From the NCBI GenBank assembly GCA_003167305.1, contig PMTP01000131.1, positions 6,578-14,688 of the forward strand: a stretch of 8,111 nucleotides of DNA, given 5' to 3'. The notes under the pieces were generated by a model. The model was given only the letters and a program-made list of their open reading frames with translations, ran no database searches and was not told the DNA's origin. The translations under genes were made by a program, and so were the position numbers. The DNA is from Acidobacteriaceae bacterium. GTDB lineage: Bacteria > Acidobacteriota > Terriglobia > Terriglobales > Acidobacteriaceae. Positions 1 to 4,379 of this stretch are shown here, one piece after another (the stretch's first letter is position 1; every line of letters starts with the position of its first letter).

Positions 1-589
1 TCGCTCCGTTCGGCGGCGGCGCGGTCTCGGTAATGATCACATCGTCCAGATAGATGCCTACCGCGCTGGTTGCGCCCACCAACTGCGCATAGAGGAGAAG
101 GCTCGTCTCGGTCGTGCTCGGCGTATAGGCGCCGCCGATTTCCGCCCAGCCCGTGTCGGTCACAGCAATTTCATAGCCGCCGATGGTGTCATAGTGGGTG
201 CCAGTCGAATCGATCCGAATCATGGAAAAATTCGCATTGGCGCTGGTGGCGCCGCTGGCCAGCTTGACCCAGCCGGTAATCGTATACTGCGCGCCGGGCA
301 GCAAAACGCTGTTCAGGGAGATCGACGGCCCGCCTGTTCCGCTGGCGCTGGTCGACGTCAATAGGCTGTAAGAGCCTGTATAAGCAGCAGCGTTGGTCGC
401 TGCGGGCGTGGTCGAGCCATAAAACGGGATCCAGCCCTGCGCGGTCCCACCTTCAAAGTCATAGGTTGCCACTGTTTGCGCTCTCAGGAACCCGCTTCCG
501 AGCATTGCAAAAGTCACAGTCAGTGCCGCGGCGCGAGCGATCAAGCCAATTGACAGACCCTTCTTCGGGCCAGTGAGTGAGAAACTCAT
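1..589 (-). CDS. Secreted CBM-containing protein, probable endo-1,4-beta-xylanase N-terminus (partial)
   Basis: The reading frame opens at ATG 589 and runs off the left edge with no stop, giving 196 codons. A GGAGG ribosome site at 596-600 lies 6 nt before the ATG and supports this start. The first ~38 residues are a signal peptide: a basic GPKKG region, a hydrophobic stretch, then LRAQ before TVATYDFE. From about residue 40 to 188 the protein looks like a CBM_4_9 (CBM22-like) beta-sandwich: YDFEGG and QGW near the start, GSYSLL, LLPGAQYTITGWV, and the closing LDDVIITE, followed by a proline-rich linker (APPPPNGA). This layout (signal peptide, CBM, Pro linker, then a GH10 catalytic domain) is familiar from acidobacterial xylanases. 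The catalytic domain lies outside the window, so the enzyme activity is inferred and another CBM-bearing glycoside hydrolase is possible. The promoter and operator candidates lie at 669-723. Confidence 0.8.
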   Translation of the reverse strand, partial: MSFSLTGPKKGLSIGLIARAAALTVTFAMLGSGFLRAQTVATYDFEGGTAQGWIPFYGSTTPAATNAAAYTGSYSLLTSTSASGTGGPSISLNSVLLPGAQYTITGWVKLASGATSANANFSMIRIDSTGTHYDTIGGYEIAVTDTGWAEIGGAYTPSTTETSLLLYAQLVGATSAVGIYLDDVIITETAPPPNGA

Positions 590-668
590 TGCGAACCTCC
601 AATTCATAGGGGTTGCGGGGCCGGATTCAAACAGTCCCTAGTTCGACCAAACGATTCTGATTGCCAAG

Positions 669-684
669 TAATTAGGTCTAATTA
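669..684. promoter_or_regulatory. Perfect 7-bp palindrome at the CBM gene transcription start, candidate operator
   Basis: TAATTAG (669-675) and CTAATTA (678-684) are perfect inverted repeats separated by GT. On the minus strand the -10 box ends at 694, so transcription should start near 687 and the palindrome would cover roughly +3 to +18. That is a usual position for a repressor operator. No regulator family is recognised from the sequence. Confidence 0.4.
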
Positions 685-693
685 ATCATTGCG

Positions 694-723
694 AGTATAT
701 GTACTTCAGGCAAAAAGTGTCAA
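694..723 (-). promoter_or_regulatory. Sigma70-type promoter of the CBM/xylanase-type gene
   Basis: Read on the minus strand, TTGACA (723-718) is a perfect -35 box and TATACT (699-694) is a 5/6 -10 box, 18 nt apart. Transcription would start near 687, giving a 5' leader of about 98 nt before the ATG at 589. This is the strongest promoter match in the window and it sits in a locally AT-rich stretch. Confidence 0.7.
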
Positions 724-781
724 GGAAAAACCAGCCTGACGCCCCGCATAGCGCGCAACACGCACTAAGCCCATGAAGAAT

Positions 782-813
782 ATGTATTTGTCATGTATTT
801 GTTCGCACAAATA
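782..813. repeat. Tandem direct repeat plus inverted half-site upstream of the CBM gene promoter
   Basis: ATGTATTTGT occurs twice, at 782-791 and 793-802, an 11-bp period (one helical turn). The second copy also forms an inverted repeat with the following bases: TATTTGT (796-802), loop TCGC, ACAAATA (807-813). Relative to the inferred start at 687 the cluster lies about 95-126 bp upstream, where an activator could bind. It could also be chance structure in an AT-rich gap. Confidence 0.4.
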
Positions 814-825
814 TCTAGGGATTGT

Positions 826-851
826 CCCAGGTTCCGTTTCTGGAACCTGGG
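826..851 (-). terminator. 26-nt palindrome after the unassigned secreted-protein gene, possible terminator or REP-like repeat
   Basis: CCCAGGTTCC (826-835) pairs perfectly with GGAACCTGGG (842-851) around a 6-nt loop. It starts 24 nt past the stop codon of the minus-strand gene at 876-1394. There is no U-run after it on the minus strand, so it is not a classical intrinsic terminator. A near copy with the same stem and loop lengths lies at 7195-7220, also just after a minus-strand gene. Confidence 0.5.
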
Positions 852-875
852 ATTCCTGCCGCCGGCTTGTACCTT

Positions 876-1394
876 CTACCGGTTGAAAGTCACATACTTG
901 CGCTGGACGTAGAGGCGGAAGCCGCCGGATTGATCGGCCACCACTTGCAGCGGCATGGGATGCTTCTGCGCGGCATCGTCACCCGCGGCCACCGTCAGCA
1001 CGTCGTGTGCGCCCACGTCGGTGAGCACAAACTTATCGCCGACGAATCCCGCGCCATAGACGCCCGCCGGAAGGCTCTTGCCGCCCACGTTGATGGGAAG
1101 CTCGGCGATGAAGTAGGCCTGATACTTGGCCGCCAAGCCGGTGGAGTAGCCGCTGGTGTCCACCAAGGTGGCCAGCACATAGAAGCCGTCGGCGAACTTG
1201 ACGCCGCCGGAGTTGCGCAACTGCGTGGTTGCCGACTGCCCGCGGTAGAAGACGCTGGCCGGGAGCAACTTCTGCGCATCCGCCGCCGTCAGTACCGTTG
1301 CGCCGCCCTGCGCCTGAATCGCGCTCGGCGCCGCCATCATGATCACGGCCGCCATTCCGGCCGCCACAATCTTGCAAATTCCCTTCAAACGCAT
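876..1394 (-). CDS. Unassigned secreted protein, beta-rich, 172 aa
   Basis: The start ATG at 1394 is backed by a strong AAGGAGGT ribosome site (1408-1401) 6 nt upstream. Residues 1-28 form a signal peptide: basic MRLKGICK, an Ala/Met-rich core, cleavage after IQA. The mature ~144 residues are short hydrophobic strands alternating with turns, with no Cys, no membrane segment and no catalytic motif I recognise. Recurring features are VFYRGQSATTQLRNSGG (48-64), an AKYQAYFI strand, LPAGVYGAGFV (108-118) and a closing RLYVQRKYVTF. The LPAGxY turn resembles the LTVPKGDYTLYV turn of the DUF2911 protein encoded divergently next door, so a distant fold relationship is possible but not shown. A periplasmic or extracellular role is inferred from the signal peptide only. 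No other function is proposed. Confidence 0.8.
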   Translation of the reverse strand: MRLKGICKIVAAGMAAVIMMAAPSAIQAQGGATVLTAADAQKLLPASVFYRGQSATTQLRNSGGVKFADGFYVLATLVDTSGYSTGLAAKYQAYFIAELPINVGGKSLPAGVYGAGFVGDKFVLTDVGAHDVLTVAAGDDAAQKHPMPLQVVADQSGGFRLYVQRKYVTFNR

Positions 1395-1406
1395 CGAGAA
1401 ACCTCC

Positions 1407-1434
1407 TTGTTTCCGCTGTGTAGTGGAGTATAAC
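1407..1434. promoter_or_regulatory. Divergent promoter region with overlapping -10 boxes
   Basis: Plus strand: TTGTTT (1407-1412), 16 nt, TATAAC (1429-1434), pointing to the DUF2911 gene with a leader of about 110 nt. Minus strand: TATACT (1432-1427), pointing to the gene at 876-1394 with a leader of about 25 nt, but with no clear -35 box. The two -10-like boxes share four bases, so the two directions could exclude each other. The assignment rests on motif match alone. Confidence 0.35.
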
Positions 1435-1552
1435 GCACCGTGCGCCTGGCTGGCTTCCCCCCTTGCTTTCCCTTGCAGGGTGCGCGGTGCGACAATCGTT
1501 GCGTCGGGGCTAAGGCTCCCGGCAAGGATTCTTCCTCACGGAGATGAACACT

Positions 1553-2095
1553 ATGAAACGTCTTTTGGTCTGTACGAGCCTGCTTGCTGTCGCCGCCACC
1601 CTATCCGCCCAGCCGGGCCCACCGAAGAGCCCATCGGCCACCGAGTCGGTGACCATCGCCGGCAAAGCCATCACCATCACCTACAGTTCGCCCGGCGTGA
1701 AGGGCCGCGCTGGACAGCTCTTCGGCAAGGACGGCCTCATCGGCCACGATCACACCTATCCGGTGTGGCGCGCTGGCGCCAATAGCGCTACCAAGCTGCA
1801 CACCGAGGCGGAACTCAACCTGGGCGGCTTGACTGTCCCCAAGGGCGATTACACGCTGTACGTCGAGATCTCCGATCCCGCCAACTGGGTGCTGATCGTG
1901 AACAAGCAGACCGGCCAGTGGGGAACGGTCTACGGCAAGGCGCAGGACCTGGGGCGAGTGAAGATGACCATGGAGAAGCCGCCGGCGCTGGTCGAGAACC
2001 TGAAGTACATGCTCAAGGATGTGGGCGGAAACAAGGGAAAGCTCTCGCTGGCCTGGGAGAACCTGTGCGGTTCAGTTGCGATCACGGTGAAGTGA
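1553..2095 (+). CDS. Secreted DUF2911 family protein, 180 aa
   Basis: This is a DUF2911 protein, a family of small exported proteins of unknown biochemical role that is frequent in Acidobacteriota and Bacteroidota. The family hallmarks are visible: ITYSSPGVKGR (42-52), the VWRAGANSAT box (71-80), LTVPKGDYTLYV (93-104), NWVLIVNKQTGQWG (111-124) and LSLAWEN (164-170). Residues 1-20 are a signal peptide with cleavage near LSAQ. I chose ATG 1553 because GGAG at 1540-1543 lies 9 nt before it. The upstream in-frame ATG at 1544 overlaps no usable site and would add only MNT. The length is normal for the family. It is divergent from another secreted protein gene, and a weak 7-bp hairpin (2099-2117) follows its stop. 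Confidence 0.88.
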   Translation: MKRLLVCTSLLAVAATLSAQPGPPKSPSATESVTIAGKAITITYSSPGVKGRAGQLFGKDGLIGHDHTYPVWRAGANSATKLHTEAELNLGGLTVPKGDYTLYVEISDPANWVLIVNKQTGQWGTVYGKAQDLGRVKMTMEKPPALVENLKYMLKDVGGNKGKLSLAWENLCGSVAITVK

Positions 2096-2098
2096 CAA

Positions 2099-2117
2099 TC
2101 TGACTACGAAAGTCAGA
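2099..2117 (+). terminator. Small hairpin after the DUF2911 gene
   Basis: TCTGACT (2099-2105) pairs perfectly with AGTCAGA (2111-2117) around ACGAA, starting 3 nt after the stop. No U-run follows, so it may stabilise the mRNA 3' end or be a weak terminator. Confidence 0.3.
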
Positions 2118-2129
2118 AACTTCGGACGC

Positions 2130-2202
2130 CCCACCCTCGCCGCTTTCATCCTGAGCGAAGTCGAAGGACCTGCTTCTTGCACTTTTTTACGGCTAGGGTG
2201 GG
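2130..2202. repeat. 73-bp element with inverted ends and dispersed-repeat-like core
   Basis: The left end (2130-2142, CCCACCCTCGCCG) and right end (2190-2202, CGGCTAGGGTGGG) are inverted repeats matching at 12 of 13 positions. The core at 2145-2170 contains CCTGAGCGAAGTCGAAGG, a string I recall as a frequent intergenic repeat in Acidobacteriota, Chloroflexota and other genomes; this is memory and was not searched. No coding capacity is seen. Two compact hairpins follow: 2219-2232 (GGCGC, GCAA tetraloop, GCGCC) and 2240-2252 (CCACC, GCA, GGTGG) followed by TTTT. The element lies between the DUF2911 gene and fmdB. Confidence 0.5.
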
Positions 2203-2218
2203 AGTCAACGAACCTCAT

Positions 2219-2256
2219 GGCGCGCAAGCGCCGTCTGCCCCACCGCAGGTGGTTTT
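2219..2256 (+). other. Two adjacent RNA hairpins, the second followed by a T4 run
   Basis: GGCGC-GCAA-GCGCC (2219-2232) is a stem closed by a GNRA tetraloop. CCACC-GCA-GGTGG (2240-2252) is directly followed by TTTT (2253-2256). On the plus strand the second could act as a weak terminator for the DUF2911 transcript. They could also be part of the repeat element to their left. Confidence 0.3.
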
Positions 2257-2285
2257 GCAGGTAATTGCCGCCCAGCCGATACAAT
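2255..2285 (+). promoter_or_regulatory. Possible promoter of the fmdB-like gene
   Basis: TACAAT (2280-2285) is a 5/6 match to a -10 box. The only -35 candidate, TTGCAG (2255-2260), is 19 nt upstream and matches only its first three bases. The leader to the TTG start at 2325 would be about 32 nt. Confidence 0.3.
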
Positions 2286-2324
2286 GGACAGAGTAGGCTA
2301 TTTCTCGCCGAAGGGAAGCAAACT

Positions 2325-2639
2325 TTGCCTTTGTATGCGTATCGCTGTACCCAGTGCGGCCATCACTTTGAGAAGATCCAGAGCTTCAGCTCCGAGCAGG
2401 AGATGGTGTGCCCGGTCTGCCAGGGAGTGTTGGAGCGCCCGCTGACCGCGCCGCGCCTGCACTTCAAGGGGGCGGGATTTTATATCAACGACTACGCGGC
2501 CAAGAGCGCCGTGCCTGCGAACGAGTCGGCCCCGACAGAGACCAAAGTGCCTGCTACTACAAGCGACAGCACATCTAGCGTCCCCGCTGCCGTGCCTACA
2601 CCAGCCCCCCATACTCCGCCCTCCTCCGTAATCAGCTAA
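2325..2639 (+). CDS. FmdB-type zinc-ribbon protein, 104 aa
   Basis: The N-terminus MPLYAYRCTQCG is the classic opening of the FmdB/CxxC_CxxC_SSSS regulatory-protein family, which fixes the start at TTG 2325. AAGGG at 2311-2315, 9 nt upstream, is the likely ribosome site. A longer frame from 2265 would add residues unlike the family. One zinc ribbon is visible: Cys8 and Cys11, then Cys29 and Cys32. It is followed by the usual FKGAGFYINDY segment (47-57). The rest (58-104) is a Ser/Thr/Pro/Ala-rich, probably disordered tail, also common in the family. The name comes from a putative regulator of formamidase and amidase genes. The actual role here is unknown, and no amidase gene is nearby. Confidence 0.85.
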   Translation: MPLYAYRCTQCGHHFEKIQSFSSEQEMVCPVCQGVLERPLTAPRLHFKGAGFYINDYAAKSAVPANESAPTETKVPATTSDSTSSVPAAVPTPAPHTPPSSVIS

Positions 2640-2796
2640 ATTCTTTGGAATTAGTGCAGTTCCTGCCGAGTCAGCAGATCAAACGGTTGCGATCTCACAG
2701 CGAGAATAGTATCGTTGGTCTCGTGCGCTGGATCGGGAATATGCCTCCCGCATGGCAGAGCTGGTTGCAACACCCGGTCAGAAAGTGAGAGGGAAT

Positions 2797-3417
2797 ATGA
2801 AACGAGCAATTGCGTGTGTGGTAATTGGCTCTCTTATTTTTGCGGTTGGCTGCAAGAAGGAAACAGCAGAAAAGCCGGAACCGGCCATCAAAAAGCTCTT
2901 GGCGCGTACGGACATTGTTCTGGTGAAGCACTTCTATGAAGAGCAGACAATCAAGGAAGATCAGGATGCGAACCATCCCGACATTCGCCCCGGCTCCCTG
3001 AGTATGGAGCCAATCTGGGTGTACGAACCCAGCAAAGAGAAAAGTGGCGAGAAGGGCGCGTCGATCTCGCTTGTCACATCCTGGATATGGATGGGAGAGG
3101 GATACTCCCTGCATAAGGAAGGGGGCGACGAGCGCACAGCCTTTCTCGACCTGGAGGAGTTGCGCGACCTGGACAACGCTCTCGACTTCTTCGAGTCGGA
3201 TGCATCTCCGTGGCGAGAGCAAGTAAAGACGGGCCATGTCGAGGTTACTTTCGACTCCAAGGACAATTTTGATGCTTCGATTTTTCATTCCAAGGGGAGC
3301 AATACCGATTTTCTCTACTTAACTGTTGACGGCAAGTCAGTAGCCTTGAATGCGGCCAAGGCCACCGAACTTCAGAAGATCACGCGGGACGCAATAACAG
3401 AGCTCAATAAACTCTGA
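2797..3417 (+). CDS. Unassigned lipoprotein, 206 aa
   Basis: The start ATG 2797 follows a GAGAGGGA purine-rich site (2787-2794). It is preferred over an upstream in-frame start at 2752 because it gives a proper lipoprotein signal: MKRAIAC, a hydrophobic core, then the lipobox A-V-G-Cys19, followed by charged KKETAEKPEP. The mature part is mixed: a Lys/Glu-rich linker, strands around WVYEP (74-78) and SLVTSWIWMG (91-100), an acidic helix FLDLEELRDLDNALDFFES (116-134), then strands HVEVTFDS and DFLYLTV and a C-terminal helix. No catalytic motif or known domain is recognised. It is expected to be membrane-anchored in the periplasm. The next gene starts 22 nt downstream, so the two are probably co-transcribed. 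Base composition is visibly less GC-rich than in mutS2 and the genes to the left, which may point to acquisition by transfer. Confidence 0.75.
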   Translation: MKRAIACVVIGSLIFAVGCKKETAEKPEPAIKKLLARTDIVLVKHFYEEQTIKEDQDANHPDIRPGSLSMEPIWVYEPSKEKSGEKGASISLVTSWIWMGEGYSLHKEGGDERTAFLDLEELRDLDNALDFFESDASPWREQVKTGHVEVTFDSKDNFDASIFHSKGSNTDFLYLTVDGKSVALNAAKATELQKITRDAITELNKL

Positions 3418-3439
3418 AAAACCAGAAAGCGAGTACGTG

Positions 3440-4309
3440 ATGGCGAATTGCAAGTATTGCGGCAAAGGGGCCGGTCTGTTCAAAGACGTGCATCCCGAGT
3501 GCGAGCAGCGACAAGAACGCGAGGATGCTGAGCGTCTGGCCCGCGAGAAAGAGACGCAGGCAAAGGCCGAAGAGATCAAGACAATCCTTATCTCGCCTCC
3601 TTCTGAATCAACCGAAGAGGTTGCCGTTTTGCTTGACCACGCGGCTGGAGGCGATCCAGACCTGATCCAGCGCGGGGTTGTGGAATGGTTCAGGTACCTG
3701 GTTAGCAATGCCGTGCTGGACGACGCCTCACAGTCGCGAGTGGAAGCGCTCGCCCCCGCGATACTTGACCGTTACCACATCAACGGCGCCGATCTGCCTG
3801 ACAACTTATGGGGCAAATTCGTGCGCATTTGCGCCTGTGGGGATATTGACCGTGGCGTGCTCCCTACGAGGGTAAAGGTGACGGGAAACCTACCATTTAA
3901 TACTGAGACAGGAGAGATTGTCGTCTGGGTTTTTCCCGGTGTCGAATATCTTGAATTTAAGACAGTGCGTTCATCGACTCGCGGCTACGGAGGGGTGAGT
4001 GTGAGGGTACTTCCGGGGATGTATGCTCATCTCGGCCAGTCCGCTCCAGCGAGCGTTTCCGAAGGCTTTGTGCTGGTCGATACAGGGTTGCTCGCCCTGA
4101 CAGACCGTGCGATTTTGTTCGGGGGCTCTCACAAGGCCCTAAGAATTAAATACCGGGACATCGTCTCTTTCACCCGTTACGACTACGGCTTCGCCGTATG
4201 TAAAGGGAACCAGGCTGCCACGAGCCAAGCATTCGAGGTCAAGGACGATCTACCGGGATTTCCTTTCGTTTTAGTGCAGGGATTGGCAAAGCTGAAATCG
4301 AGGAACTGA
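3440..4309 (+). CDS. Unassigned zinc-finger protein with PH/GRAM-like C-terminus, 289 aa
   Basis: A GTG at 3437 directly precedes the chosen ATG at 3440. No strong ribosome site is visible, only a purine-rich AGAAAGCGAG (3423-3432). The N-terminus has a short zinc-binding motif, Cys4-x2-Cys7-x10-His18-x2-Cys21, followed by a highly charged helix (22-46, rich in Glu, Arg and Lys), then a mostly helical region to about residue 130 and a beta-rich C-terminal half. The segment from Leu220 (LTDRAILFGG, SHKALRIKYRDIVSFTRYDYGF, then FPFVLVQGLAKL) resembles bacterial PH/GRAM-like modules, in which a 'tells apart as L-T-D-R' strand is followed by a paired strand and a closing helix; this is a motif-level impression only. 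No signal peptide, so it is probably cytoplasmic. It follows the lipoprotein gene by 22 nt, which suggests a shared transcript. Function is unknown. Confidence 0.75.
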   Translation: MANCKYCGKGAGLFKDVHPECEQRQEREDAERLAREKETQAKAEEIKTILISPPSESTEEVAVLLDHAAGGDPDLIQRGVVEWFRYLVSNAVLDDASQSRVEALAPAILDRYHINGADLPDNLWGKFVRICACGDIDRGVLPTRVKVTGNLPFNTETGEIVVWVFPGVEYLEFKTVRSSTRGYGGVSVRVLPGMYAHLGQSAPASVSEGFVLVDTGLLALTDRAILFGGSHKALRIKYRDIVSFTRYDYGFAVCKGNQAATSQAFEVKDDLPGFPFVLVQGLAKLKSRN

Positions 4310-4313
4310 TGAC

Positions 4314-4364
4314 TAGCGGGACGTGGATCGGCCTGACAATGATGCTGGGCGTTCAGGCCCGCTA
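4314..4364 (+). terminator. Hairpin between the zinc-finger gene and mutS2
   Basis: TAGCGGG (4314-4320) can pair with CCCGCTA (4358-4364), and inside it CCTGA (4332-4336) with TCAGG (4353-4357). It begins 5 nt after the stop of the zinc-finger gene and ends 16 nt before the mutS2 ATG. The sequence after it (AGATAGTTTC) has only three T in a row. It may separate the two transcripts or structure the mutS2 leader. Confidence 0.35.
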
Positions 4365-4379
4365 AGATAGTTTCTGACA

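Noticed and set aside
70..267. Plus-strand Arg/Ser-rich ORF of 65 codons
   Set aside because: It is antisense to the CBM domain, with composition typical of a shadow frame.
822..1433. Plus-strand open frame of 203 codons opposite the secreted protein gene
   Set aside because: The minus-strand gene has a strong ribosome site and a signal peptide; this frame has neither and spans the promoter region.
2687..2715. Possible promoter TTGCGA-17 nt-TATCGT before the lipoprotein gene
   Set aside because: Both boxes match only 4 of 6 bases; too weak to list as a feature.
2695..3288. Minus-strand open frame opposite the lipoprotein gene
   Set aside because: The plus-strand frame has a lipobox, a ribosome site and an operon partner; the minus frame shows no recognisable domain.
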